Assembly (NCBI GenBank): GCA_964527395.1
Contig: CAZGQD010000015.1
Span: 1-30,957 of the forward strand
Source: GCA-2688265 sp964527395
GTDB taxonomy: Archaea; Nanobdellota; Nanobdellia; Woesearchaeales; GW2011-AR9
Length of the DNA stretch: 30,957 bases
Direction of reading: 5' to 3'
Below the pieces are notes generated by a model, which was given only the letters and a program-made list of their open reading frames with translations, was not told where the DNA came from and did not search any database. Every line of letters starts with the position of its first letter. Position 1 is the first letter of the stretch. The translations under genes were made by a program, and so were the position numbers. Positions 7,042-14,570 of this stretch are shown one piece after another.

Positions 7042-7138
7042 TCTTAAAAAACTAAATTCTCATTTGGAAGCTCAATTTCCCAAGACTATGGTTCAAGTGA
7101 GGAAATTTTATTTTGAGTGTTTAGGTGAGGAAAAATGA
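7034..7138 (+). CDS. 34-residue protein overlapping both neighbours
   Basis: The frame MISLKKLNSHLEAQFPKTMV... begins within the 3' end of the AbrB-like gene (8-nt overlap). It stops in an ATGA overlap with the next gene, the usual sign of coupled translation. It is basic, with no recognised domain. It could be a real small protein or merely a coupling ORF. Confidence 0.45.
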   Translation: MISLKKLNSHLEAQFPKTMVQVRKFYFECLGEEK

Positions 7139-8034
7139 TCCCAAAGAAAGCACTTAATCTGGTAGGGCAAGATTACCAGTGTTACAAAGGGAAATTCAGT
7201 CATTTGACTAGACTAGATATCTCTATTTTTGAGGTTTTGATTTCTTGTGGCGGGGCTAATCGTAGACACTTGTCAAATGTGCTTAATAGGTCTCAATCTC
7301 AAATATCTAAGCGTCTCAAGATTTGGAAGAAATTAGGAGTAATCTCTCAGATTGGACTAAATCCAAAAGTTGCATACATAAAAAAATCATTTCATTCCGA
7401 TGTAAAAAGACTCTTGGAAGCATATCGATTTGGGAAAAACAATGCTGTTTACTCAGTACATAATCTTTTTTTTATAACTGAGATCAATGAAATCCCTGAG
7501 AAGCTAAGAAGACATCTTTTGAAAAATGGATGGAATAGTAGAAATCGCAAAAATGTCCCCTCTATAATAACTGAAGTCGAAGGTGTTACTGTTATCTTTG
7601 AGAAGGCATCCCATTCTTGGAAAGCACAATTCCTTACTAAATGTCTTGGTGAGACGCCAGCTATTACTTTTGACCTTGCAATTCAAAAAGTAAACACAGT
7701 CAAAGATAAGCTGAGATATAAATATCCTGGTTTGAAGTTTGGAGGAAGAGAAGATTTTATGACATTACATAGACTTCATGTTGCATTTTTATTAGAACCT
7801 TTTACAGTTACTGCTTATCTCTTGGGTATTCAAAGCAAATTTAGTAGTTTAGAGAGTTCTTGGCTCCCTGAATTCGAATTGAAAGGAGTTAATGCGATCT
7901 CAGCAATGTCAAAAATTCACAAAATGAGACAATTGATTCTAGAAGAAAATCTTACTGAATTAGAGTTTTCAAAGATTATAGAACATGCTAAATCTTGTCC
8001 TAATTTCAAAAATCTAAAAAACAATTCTCACTAA
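7135..8034 (+). CDS. Helix-turn-helix protein of the integrated element
   Basis: This is a 299-residue protein. Residues ~25-80 are a winged helix (LDISIFEVLISCGGANRRHLSNVLNR, then SQSQISKRLKIWKKLGVISQI) resembling MarR/ArsR-type domains. The remaining ~210 residues contain no motif I recognise; they include an extended beta/alpha middle (residues ~110-185) and a helical C-terminus. As the third gene of a coupled AbrB-like operon it may be the element's main regulator or a replication/partition factor. The ATG overlaps the preceding stop (ATGA), fixing the start. DNA binding is likely; anything more is guesswork. Confidence 0.7.
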   Translation: MIPKKALNLVGQDYQCYKGKFSHLTRLDISIFEVLISCGGANRRHLSNVLNRSQSQISKRLKIWKKLGVISQIGLNPKVAYIKKSFHSDVKRLLEAYRFGKNNAVYSVHNLFFITEINEIPEKLRRHLLKNGWNSRNRKNVPSIITEVEGVTVIFEKASHSWKAQFLTKCLGETPAITFDLAIQKVNTVKDKLRYKYPGLKFGGREDFMTLHRLHVAFLLEPFTVTAYLLGIQSKFSSLESSWLPEFELKGVNAISAMSKIHKMRQLILEENLTELEFSKIIEHAKSCPNFKNLKNNSH

Positions 8035-8046
8035 GAATAATTAGTA

Positions 8047-8403
8047 ATGGCAGCTTCAAAACTTAATCAAAATGCTTTAAAACATGGCATATTCTCTAAA
8101 CATCTAAATGAAGATGATAAGGAATTGTTCTATGAAATTGAAAGAAGATTCAGAAAAACACATGATGTTGTTGATATGAAGCAAGAGATCATCTTGCAAA
8201 AAATCATCAAATTGGAAGTTGTCCTTAGAAAAATAGAAGAGAGTTTATCTGGTACTCAGAATACTAAACATTATTTGTTCGGGTATTACAACATGTTTCT
8301 AACCCAACAAAGAAAATGGTTAGATAAATTAGAAGAAAAAAGAAAAGAATACGATCAAAATACAGATATTGCATTTGTTATTGATCAATCAAACCAATTA
8401 TAA
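8047..8403 (+). CDS. Phage terminase-small-subunit-like protein
   Basis: This 118-residue protein begins with a lysine/asparagine segment containing NQNALKHGIFSK, a short motif typical near the N-terminus of phage terminase small subunits and related phage packaging or transposon-associated proteins. A charged helical region follows (residues ~25-70), with a C-terminal helix rich in Lys/Glu. It starts 12 nt after the preceding gene, so it is in the same operon, and its 3' end overlaps the convergent membrane-protein gene by 19 nt. No large terminase is present, so a packaging role is uncertain, but it supports viral ancestry of the element. Confidence 0.55.
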   Translation: MAASKLNQNALKHGIFSKHLNEDDKELFYEIERRFRKTHDVVDMKQEIILQKIIKLEVVLRKIEESLSGTQNTKHYLFGYYNMFLTQQRKWLDKLEEKRKEYDQNTDIAFVIDQSNQL

Positions 8404-9080
8404 ATGCTACTTAATACTTGTAGATCATATTCAGCATCTGGGTCTGGAACATCAAAAGCAACTTGTCCACTTTGTGTAATTCCTGGGTTTATTGTCTCAA
8501 ATAGGAAAGAATCCTTTAGGTACATTGAAGCACCAGTATCAGCAGTAAACTCTCTTCCTTGTTGATCTATTAGCTTTATATCGCTATCTGATAAATGGTA
8601 AGCATCATTCCCATTATTTTTAACTTTCAATGTAAATAGCAAATAAGTTCCAGAAGCTTCAGTTCCCATGAAATAACCACTAAAAGATTCTCCCACTTTG
8701 TCTGTTTTTTGAACATCAATTATTTCTACATCTATGTCACTACCTTTCGGAACATTGTTTTTCTCTTCAGTTACAGAACCACTATTCGTTTTCTGAACAA
8801 TATTTTCTGAGGGAATATTTACTTCTTCTAAATCATTTGATACTTGGTCTGAAATAGAACTAACTGCTGTCCCCATAGCTACAATAAAAAATAGTGTGAA
8901 GAGTAATGCAATTGATGACAATACTATGCTAGTAATAGCTAAAACTTTTCCTTTTTCTTTGCTCTTTTTAATCTGCGATAATGAAACTATCCCTAAGATC
9001 AAACCTAATGGCCAAAATAAAAAAGTGAATATTATGGCTAAGATTGAAATTGTATTTGTACTTTTTTCTTTTTCTGACAT
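8385..9080 (-). CDS. DUF4190-DUF4352 membrane-anchored lipoprotein-like protein
   Basis: Residues ~8-70 hold two membrane helices separated by a short basic loop (LILGIVSLSQIKKSKEKGK), the DUF4190 pattern. After a Ser/Asn-rich linker (~85-110), residues ~115-228 form an immunoglobulin-like DUF4352 domain (LLFTLKVKNNGNDAYHLSDS, with FDVPD near the end). The beta domain should be outside the cell. Similar two-part proteins are common in Gram-positive bacteria and occur in archaea; their function is unknown. A TATA box (TTATAAATA, ~9110-9120 on the minus strand) and a GGAGGT site before the ATG at 9080 give it its own promoter. It is the only minus-strand cargo gene in the middle of the element. 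Confidence 0.75.
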   Translation of the reverse strand: MSEKEKSTNTISILAIIFTFLFWPLGLILGIVSLSQIKKSKEKGKVLAITSIVLSSIALLFTLFFIVAMGTAVSSISDQVSNDLEEVNIPSENIVQKTNSGSVTEEKNNVPKGSDIDVEIIDVQKTDKVGESFSGYFMGTEASGTYLLFTLKVKNNGNDAYHLSDSDIKLIDQQGREFTADTGASMYLKDSFLFETINPGITQSGQVAFDVPDPDAEYDLQVLSSIYNWFD

Positions 9081-9200
9081 ATTAATTTACCTCCAGTGAC
9101 AAAGCACTGCTTATTTATAACATAATTGCTTACATGTATTTATACTTTGCTAATAGATTGTTGATACTTCATTAAGTATATAAATTGCTAATAAATCACC

Positions 9201-9479
9201 ATGAAACAAGAAGATTCCTTATTATCATGGGTTAAAAGAGGCAAGAATAGAAAATCAGTTCTGTTATCTATTGAAGGAAAAATGTTACCCTCTGAAATTA
9301 TGCGTAAAACTTTTGGAAAGGGCGGAAACACCAATTTTAATTTAACATCTCGTGCTTTAAGTGAACTTGAGAACAAAAGATTAATCAAAATATTAAATCA
9401 CAAAGAAAAGACTGGTAGATTGTATACTTTGACTAACATAGGTTTAAACATACAAAAGTTAATTACCTCAGCAGAATGA
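9201..9479 (+). CDS. Winged-helix transcriptional regulator
   Basis: This 92-residue protein has the pattern of a single winged helix: helices around residues 10-45, a recognition region near LTSRALSELENKRLIKILN (residues ~50-70), and a beta wing with KTGRLYTLTNIG (75-88). This resembles MarR/PadR-like or phage/plasmid control proteins. A TATA box (GTATATAAAT, ~9176-9185) lies about 20-25 nt before the ATG, so it is leaderless. The next gene begins 13 nt downstream, so this regulator likely controls the membrane protein with which it is cotranscribed. Confidence 0.75.
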   Translation: MKQEDSLLSWVKRGKNRKSVLLSIEGKMLPSEIMRKTFGKGGNTNFNLTSRALSELENKRLIKILNHKEKTGRLYTLTNIGLNIQKLITSAE

Positions 9480-9491
9480 TCTTAACTTGTT

Positions 9492-10121
9492 ATGTTTTTC
9501 CCAGACTCAATAGAACAGATATTATATATCCTTTTATTTTTAATTCCTGGATATGTGACTACTTATTTTATTAATATTTATAGTGATTTCATCATAGAAA
9601 AAGATGTCTTTGAAAGGATGTTATTGTATGTTTTTTTAAGCACAATTTCAGCAGGTTTAAGTTACATCCTTCTTTTATTTTCTAACCTCATCTTGAGTAA
9701 ATTTTATCTTTTTGGCTATTCTTTTTCATTAAGTTATGAGATAAAATCATACATCTTTATTTCAATAATTATTTCAACAATCACGGGTGTTTTAATAGGA
9801 AAAAATTTAGAAGATAAACACCTACATCAATTTTTTAATACTTCTAGGGTTAATTTTAACAGCCAATATGCTATGCTTGAAAATAAATTAAAAAAAACAG
9901 GAGGAGTTGCTACTTTGTCCCTTACAACTGGAGAAAATATTCGTGGAAAAATATATGCATTTGTTAGACAAGAATTTGAAAGAGATTACTCTCTGATTTT
10001 AAAAAATCCTGAGATCCAGAAAATCAATGAAAGAAAATCTAAATTTATTCCCATTGAATGTGATTACTTAACAATAGACCTAAAAGACTCTAAGTTTATT
10101 GAGTGGAATCATTTTGATTAG
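9492..10121 (+). CDS. DUF6338-like membrane protein
   Basis: This 209-residue protein starts with a cytoplasmic-side helix and at least three membrane segments (residues ~10-32 with LLFLIPGYVTTYF, ~42-72, ~80-105). A C-terminal soluble domain of about 90 residues follows, with GGVATLSLTTGENIRGKIYA, a small beta-barrel-like pattern. This combination is the one I associate with DUF6338, a family of unknown function in bacteria and archaea. It is second in a two-gene operon with a winged-helix regulator inside the integrated element, so it is candidate cargo, for example an accessory or host-interaction function. That role is inference only. Confidence 0.6.
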   Translation: MFFPDSIEQILYILLFLIPGYVTTYFINIYSDFIIEKDVFERMLLYVFLSTISAGLSYILLLFSNLILSKFYLFGYSFSLSYEIKSYIFISIIISTITGVLIGKNLEDKHLHQFFNTSRVNFNSQYAMLENKLKKTGGVATLSLTTGENIRGKIYAFVRQEFERDYSLILKNPEIQKINERKSKFIPIECDYLTIDLKDSKFIEWNHFD

Positions 10122-10245
10122 GCTTTGCAACAGGATAACCAATTCTAGATACCTTAGCATTATTTGGGATAGGCATAATTCTGATAGACTTTATTTTTGT
10201 ACTATCGTTTGCTTGAACTCTTTTAACTTCTTTAACCATATCCAT
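10096..10245 (-). CDS. Possible 49-residue protein downstream of the integrase
   Basis: The frame MDMVKEVKRVQANDSTKIKS... then IRIMPIPNNAKVSRIGYPVA... ends in a Gln/Asn-rich tail. It overlaps the convergent DUF6338-like gene by 26 nt. It lies 20 nt after the integrase stop on the same strand, so cotranscription is likely. Its basic character and position would suit a small excisionase-like protein, but no motif supports that. Confidence 0.35.
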   Translation of the reverse strand: MDMVKEVKRVQANDSTKIKSIRIMPIPNNAKVSRIGYPVAKPNQNDSTQ

Positions 10246-10265
10246 TCTAAACTTTTTTCACATAT

Positions 10266-11507
10266 TTAAACATTTTGTGCTAAAAATTCCTGAAATCTAT
10301 TACGTAATTCTTCACTTTTAAGCATTTCAAGCATAAATTTAGATGTTTTCTCTAATTCTTGTTGATATTGTTCTTGTGAATTTAATGCGACTTCTAGACT
10401 CAAAGGACGTCCACAGGAGACACAAAACATTGCAGCCCCATCACACTTTTTCTTACAAAAATTACATTCTTGGAGTTCAAGAATGCGTTTCTCAGGCACT
10501 TTTACTCCATTAGTAAACAGGTACTCTTCTTCAAGCTGAGAATTACTTAAATGAACATAAGTTACAACTTGTTTACTTCCAAGAACCCAACCCATATACT
10601 TACAAAGCATGGCTTCTGGAAGCTTTTGTGCTAAAAGAGATGCGCGTGAGTGCCTAAACCAATGAGGATTATGCTTTTTAGTAACTCCTGCTCTATCAAA
10701 ACATCGATTTAATAGTTTACATACTCCTTGAGATTTTAATGGCTTATACAAACATCTAGGATTATGACTTACCCAGAAAAAAGCATTTGGGTCATCAGAA
10801 TAAGGGTGTTCTTCAATCCATCTTTGTAATAATTCAATTGACAAAACAATAGGTATCTGGCGTAAACCAGTTTTCCCATCAAGCACAACCTTTGCAGAAA
10901 CTTCTCCAAATTGGATATCTTTTATTTGCATAGCAAGAAGTTCACCAATTCTACAACCAGTTTCATGTAAAAAACGAACTAGGGCTTTCTCTTTTGCAGT
11001 CCTACATCCTTTTTTTATTACTTTATTAATATCTTTTGGCAAAATTATGGAGTTAGGATCAATTCTTTTCATTTTGTACTTCCCAGATACCTTTTCTCTC
11101 AGATACCTATAAAATTGATTAGTTCTTCTAGAAATAACGCTGTCTTCATCATACAATCGAGGATCGTGATCCTCAAACCATTTGTAAAATTGTTTTAAGG
11201 CTCTCCTATAATCTGATTTAGTAGCTGGTGCCAAATAAGTAATCTGTTGAATAGTTGCAAGAACTGAATCAATATTAAATACTTCAGCTTGATCAAATTC
11301 TACCCTTAACATTGGAAGGATTTTTCTTAATTCACTTAATACTTTTGCAACTCGTGCTTGGCCAACCCCACGAGCTAACATACCATCCTTAAATTTATGG
11401 ATTAGTTCTTTACTTCGTTCGAATCCTTCTAAACTATCCCATTTAGGAAGCTCTTTTTCTAATCGTTTAGAATTGTACGAACCATATATCTCTCGTTTCT
11501 GTGCCAT
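10266..11507 (-). CDS. Tyrosine recombinase (integrase) with C-terminal zinc ribbon
   Basis: This 413-residue integrase catalyses site-specific recombination between the tRNA att sites. It has an N-terminal SAM-like core-binding domain (residues ~20-125). The catalytic domain contains R186 (ETGCRIGE), K212 (DGKTG), H282 and R285 (NPHWFRHSRAS), W307 (MGWVLGS) and nucleophile Y317 (VVTYVHLS). A four-Cys zinc ribbon (C348, C351, C362, C365) and a helical tail end the protein. A TTG at 11528 extends the frame, but a TATA box (GTATATAAAC, ~11531-11540 on this strand) lies about 25 nt before the ATG at 11507, so a leaderless ATG start is preferred. It lies next to attR and is complete, so the element may still be active. 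Confidence 0.93.
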   Translation of the reverse strand: MAQKREIYGSYNSKRLEKELPKWDSLEGFERSKELIHKFKDGMLARGVGQARVAKVLSELRKILPMLRVEFDQAEVFNIDSVLATIQQITYLAPATKSDYRRALKQFYKWFEDHDPRLYDEDSVISRRTNQFYRYLREKVSGKYKMKRIDPNSIILPKDINKVIKKGCRTAKEKALVRFLHETGCRIGELLAMQIKDIQFGEVSAKVVLDGKTGLRQIPIVLSIELLQRWIEEHPYSDDPNAFFWVSHNPRCLYKPLKSQGVCKLLNRCFDRAGVTKKHNPHWFRHSRASLLAQKLPEAMLCKYMGWVLGSKQVVTYVHLSNSQLEEEYLFTNGVKVPEKRILELQECNFCKKKCDGAAMFCVSCGRPLSLEVALNSQEQYQQELEKTSKFMLEMLKSEELRNRFQEFLAQNV

Positions 11508-11595
11508 TTTAATAACCTTAGGTAGCAATTTGGTTTATATACTCGTTAATACTCCCTTGTATTACTATTGGCACAAGATCTCTATGGGTGAAGAA

Positions 11596-11612
11596 CCGAC
11601 CCAGGGCGCTTT
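11596..11612 (+). other. attR: duplicated tRNA-Asn 3' end
   Basis: Identical in 17 bases to 6206-6222, but the sequence before it is not tRNA-like, so it is the recombination scar at the far end of the element. Confidence 0.88.
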
Positions 11613-11769
11613 TCTTTCAATAGTCTCTTAAGTTCCAAACACTCACCTGATTTTTCTTCTCATCCTTCGTCTTCTTTTTTACGAGAATTCCACAAATTCC
11701 CGGAAAACCTCCGAAATATCTACAATAACGCACTTAAACAATTTCTACATTAAATTAAACAAGAAAATG

Positions 11770-11805
11770 CCAAAATGTTTATAAATAACAGTCAACATAA
11801 AATGT
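11770..11805 (+). promoter_or_regulatory. TATA box and direct repeats before the TumE-like pair
   Basis: TTTATAAATA (~11777-11787) is a good TATA box with transcription expected near 11806. It is flanked by two AAAATGTTTA words about 25 nt apart (11772 and 11797 regions), which may be a binding site for the helix-turn-helix protein encoded downstream. Confidence 0.45.
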
Positions 11806-11821
11806 TTACTAAGGAAAACTC

Positions 11822-12178
11822 ATGGCATTCATGGGTAAAATGAAAATAGAAAAGATTGATAGAAAAAAGGACTTATCAGATGAAGATACAATAGACATAA
11901 ATTTGTTAGTTATTGACAACAAAATCAAGAGATTTTCCATAAATTACAGAACTCTAATTAATGATAAGTGGCGCCAAGTTTATCGAGTTGACAATTATCA
12001 TGGCTATTCACACGAGATGAAATTTTGGAGAAGTCCAAAACAGATAATGATTTATGATAAAAACGAATGGCAAATAAAGATGCTGTTTAATTTTTACTCA
12101 AATGAAGTGTTGGAAAATTATCATAAATATAAACAATATTTTGAAATTGCTTTAAAAAAAGGAAGAATAAAGTGGTAA
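11822..12178 (+). CDS. TumE-like candidate toxin of a toxin-antitoxin pair
   Basis: This 118-residue protein has a beta-rich middle (RFSINYRTLINDKWRQVYRVDN followed by YHGYSHEMKF) and a helical C-terminus rich in Lys/Tyr. The pattern of a short beta sheet, a WR..YRVDN strand and a His-containing turn recalls the TumE/DUF6516 toxin family, whose usual partner is a MarR-like helix-turn-helix protein; exactly such a gene follows with a 7-nt overlap. The similarity is by eye and distant. The start could also be the ATG at 11834. The pair lies just outside attR, so it is either host DNA or a remnant of an earlier integration. Confidence 0.5.
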   Translation: MAFMGKMKIEKIDRKKDLSDEDTIDINLLVIDNKIKRFSINYRTLINDKWRQVYRVDNYHGYSHEMKFWRSPKQIMIYDKNEWQIKMLFNFYSNEVLENYHKYKQYFEIALKKGRIKW

Positions 12179-12585
12179 AAGAAACTCACGAAGAAAAAAT
12201 TCAAAGAATTAAACAAGAAACAAGGGACTTTGTTGATGATATTCTAGAAGAAAGAATTTCTGTTCCGAACAGAACAACTATTATTGATGTTGGTCTTATC
12301 AAAAACGTTTTCACAATCAAAAGAATCCAACTGATGCAACTAATTCAAAGGCACAATCCAAAATCAATCCAAGAGTTAGCAGATATAGCAGATAGGCAAA
12401 AACAAGCAGTGCATAGAGATCTAAAGATCCTAGAGACTTTCGAAGTTGTAGACCTAAAAAAGCAAGGCAGAAATGTAATCCCTGGTGTAAATTACGACTT
12501 TATTATGATTCCAATCAAAAATTCCTTTAAAAACAAAAAGAGCTTTACCAACAAAAAAAACCCTATTAAAGCTAAAAACAAATAA
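12172..12585 (+). CDS. Helix-turn-helix protein, probable antitoxin/repressor partner
   Basis: This 137-residue protein starts at GTG 12172, overlapping the previous stop by 7 nt. Residues ~60-110 are a winged helix of the HTH_24/COG4190 type (SIQELADIADRQKQAVHRDL, then KILETFEVVDLKK). The N-terminal 40 residues are acidic and helical, the likely toxin-binding part. The C-terminus (~116-137) is a string of Lys/Asn, perhaps disordered or nucleic-acid binding. Overlap with the TumE-like gene and a promoter with direct repeats suggest an autoregulated toxin-antitoxin operon in which this is the antitoxin. Confidence 0.65.
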   Translation: MVKETHEEKIQRIKQETRDFVDDILEERISVPNRTTIIDVGLIKNVFTIKRIQLMQLIQRHNPKSIQELADIADRQKQAVHRDLKILETFEVVDLKKQGRNVIPGVNYDFIMIPIKNSFKNKKSFTNKKNPIKAKNK

Positions 12586-12677
12586 AAGAAATAACAGTTT
12601 TTCAATAACTACACTATCTCACAATACACACCAGATTCTAGTAACATTTATATACCTCAAAATAGTACTTCTGACAT

Positions 12678-12739
12678 ACGCAAACGCAAATGTAGTTTTT
12701 ATAGCTACTTTTGCAAATGGATGGTATCAAAATTTGCGT
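12678..12739 (+). promoter_or_regulatory. Hairpin in the 5' leader of a membrane-protein gene
   Basis: ACGCAAA (12678-12684) pairs with TTTGCGT (12733-12739) and encloses a second imperfect stem (GCAAATGTAG with CTACTTTTGC around a 9-nt loop). The upstream TATA box (TTTATATAC, ~12648-12656) would start the RNA near 12680, so the fold would fill the whole leader and end 25 nt before the ATG, just upstream of the GAGGTGATG site. It may control translation or mRNA stability. Confidence 0.5.
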
Positions 12740-12764
12740 GTTTATATTGAGGTGATGATTATAT

Positions 12765-13211
12765 ATGGCTGCTAGAAAAGCAAAAAAGAGCTCTGCTCGC
12801 AAGAAAAGAACAGTTAAACGTGCTCCAGCACAAATTCCAAGTGCGGCATCTTTCTTAGATAGAGAAAAAATGGAGCTTCACAAAATTGCACATTATTGTT
12901 TTTTCATAGGTTTAATTATTGCAGTATTGGCAGGTTTACCTTGGTTTTCAAACACAATTGATTCAAGAGCTCTAATGACAACTTTGGTCTTCTTAGGTTT
13001 CATTGTAGGTTTGTTCAATTTAACTGCAAAAGACACACAACCATTCTTATTAGCTTCAGTAGCTTTAATGCTAGCTGGGATTGTAAATCTCTCACTAATC
13101 CCATTAATTGGTGAAACATTAAGATCAATGTTAAGTAACATTGTTGTTTTTGTTGTTCCAGGCGCAATCGTGGTGGCTATGAAAAGCATTTACACCATGG
13201 CTTCAGAATAA
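12765..13211 (+). CDS. Four-helix membrane protein of unknown function
   Basis: This is a 148-residue protein. Residues 1-27 are very basic (AARKAKKSSARKKRTVKRAP), then from ~38 four hydrophobic helices follow (about 44-63, 68-87, 92-115, 120-143). The basic N-terminus should face the cytoplasm and could touch nucleic acid. I do not recognise the family. The start is well set by GAGGTGATG (12751-12759). An unusually long, foldable 5' leader precedes it, which hints at post-transcriptional control. A T-rich terminator follows (~13240-13262). Confidence 0.75.
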   Translation: MAARKAKKSSARKKRTVKRAPAQIPSAASFLDREKMELHKIAHYCFFIGLIIAVLAGLPWFSNTIDSRALMTTLVFLGFIVGLFNLTAKDTQPFLLASVALMLAGIVNLSLIPLIGETLRSMLSNIVVFVVPGAIVVAMKSIYTMASE

Positions 13212-13307
13212 GAACAAAAACAAAAGAATTCATCAACTTTTTTCTTTCTTTTCAACTTTAAATTTCTAAAAAAGAATTATATTCACAGAAAAATAATAAG
13301 ATAAAAA

Positions 13308-14192
13308 TCATATCAATTTTTTATCAAATAAGTAAATTAATACTTTATTAGCTAGTGGTCTTGTAACATAGACTTCACCATCTCCTAAACTTCTTTCTTC
13401 ACCTTCAGAAAAAACTCTCCCCCAACTGCTTCTTAACCTACTTTCGATATTTGTTTCTGTAGCTAAATGAAGGTATAATTCAGATATTTTATCCTTACGT
13501 CTCTTCTGTCTAACTGTATCTGGAATAATTCTTGGAATAATTTGGCTAGGAACACTAATATAAAACCCATCTTTTTCATCAAAAAGAGAGATTCTTCTTC
13601 TTCTTCTTCTTTTATGGCGGTAAACTCCTTTCCTTTCCTTTCCAAGAGGAGTATAACTCATTAAGCTAATCATTTCGTTTTCTTCTTCAACAAATCTTTC
13701 TCTTTTTTTCCTGAATTTTTCTACTGTTTTTCTACCATGATAATCAACTTGGTCTTTAAACAAATATTCACTTTCACTAAACTGTAATCTCTCCAACTTT
13801 TTTGTAGAATCTGGAAATGGATAATTGTTATCATCACAGTATTGTTCCAAACTTGAAACTGGCAACAATTCGTGATCTTGAAAAGTAACAGTTTCTCCCA
13901 AGCCTCCTGGCAAAACGCTCTGCAAATCTAAAGGAACCAATGCATGTATCTTATTTTGTGCAGTCCCAGTCCCTCCTTTATACAAATGCAGGCCATGATC
14001 CTTTGCTAATCTGCTATGTTTTCTTCTTGAGTTACTTACGCTTTCATCTGAAGTAGACTTTAGCTGTCCTCTTGTAATTTGAGCACAATCCTTAAGCAGA
14101 ACCACTCCATACTGAGCATCAGGAATTGTTTCAACAGTATAGGAATAAGAACTATTCTGGACTTCTTCTTCAACAATCGCATCTATACTCAT
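13308..14192 (-). CDS. Hypothetical protein with Arg/Lys-rich tract
   Basis: This 294-residue soluble protein is unrecognised. Residues ~15-110 are mixed beta/alpha with no known motif. Residues ~150-175 are highly charged (GRKTVEKFRKKRERFVEEEN), and ~190-205 form a striking Arg/Lys tract (RHKRRRRRRIS) within an otherwise ordinary sequence. The C-terminal region ends DGEVYVTRPLANKVLIYLFD. The basic tract suggests nucleic-acid binding. A TATA-like CTTTAAAAAAG lies about 30 nt before the ATG, so it is leaderless and single. It is convergent with the preceding membrane-protein gene. Confidence 0.65.
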   Translation of the reverse strand: MSIDAIVEEEVQNSSYSYTVETIPDAQYGVVLLKDCAQITRGQLKSTSDESVSNSRRKHSRLAKDHGLHLYKGGTGTAQNKIHALVPLDLQSVLPGGLGETVTFQDHELLPVSSLEQYCDDNNYPFPDSTKKLERLQFSESEYLFKDQVDYHGRKTVEKFRKKRERFVEEENEMISLMSYTPLGKERKGVYRHKRRRRRRISLFDEKDGFYISVPSQIIPRIIPDTVRQKRRKDKISELYLHLATETNIESRLRSSWGRVFSEGEERSLGDGEVYVTRPLANKVLIYLFDKKLI

Positions 14193-14427
14193 ATCTTTCT
14201 AGCAAAATGCCACTTTTTTAAAGCTAATCATACAAAAATGCCTAATTTTAGCCAAAACACAAAAACTTGGAGAGGAACGAGCCAAGTACCAAGAGGTTTC
14301 CTCGCAAGTAAACCAACAAATCAAGTATAAAACCAACATTAGTTTGCCTTCCAAAAAACTACACTTCTAAGTAATAAAGAATATTTATAAAGCATTATTC
14401 CTCCCATTTTGACTGAGGTGGTAGAGA

Positions 14428-14553
14428 ATGCAGTCTTTGGACTTAAACTGCTCTGCGTGTAAATTTAGCTTTAAGAGTCTCTTTTTTCGGGGGGTCTCAA
14501 GTGCCTTTTGTCCACATTGCCGGACTAAAATAAGCGCAGCGGGAAAGCATTAA
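14428..14553 (+). CDS. 41-residue zinc-ribbon protein
   Basis: The frame MQSLDLNCSACKFSFKSLFF ... SSAFCPHCRTKISAAGKH has two Cys pairs (C8-C11 and C28-C31), a complete miniature zinc ribbon. It has its own promoter (TTTATAAA, ~14384-14391) and a good GAGGTGG site (14415-14421). Such tiny zinc ribbons in archaea often act in RNA or ribosome binding, but no role can be assigned. The gene ends just before a strong hairpin. Confidence 0.7.
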   Translation: MQSLDLNCSACKFSFKSLFFRGVSSAFCPHCRTKISAAGKH

Positions 14554-14570
14554 CTAACTAACATATACTC

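Larger units (their letters stand above)
6206..11612. mobile_element. Integrated element in tRNA-Asn, about 5.4 kb
   Basis: A 17-bp direct repeat, CCGACCCAGGGCGCTTT, occurs at 6206-6222 (3' end of tRNA-Asn) and at 11596-11612 with no other tRNA sequence beside it. The tyrosine integrase lies next to the distal copy. The interval holds ten predicted genes: winged-helix protein, AbrB-like operon of three, terminase-small-subunit-like protein, DUF4190/DUF4352 protein, winged-helix protein, DUF6338-like membrane protein, a 49-residue reading frame and the integrase. No capsid, portal, replication initiator or conjugation gene is recognisable. It may be a defective provirus, a satellite, or an integrated small plasmid; which is not settled by sequence. 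Confidence 0.9.

Noticed and set aside
13463..13645. Minus-strand frames inside known genes such as 13463-13645, 17007-17213 and 19327-19527
   Set aside because: They are alternate-frame shadows of well-supported genes and show Lys/Glu or Leu-rich composition without starts.
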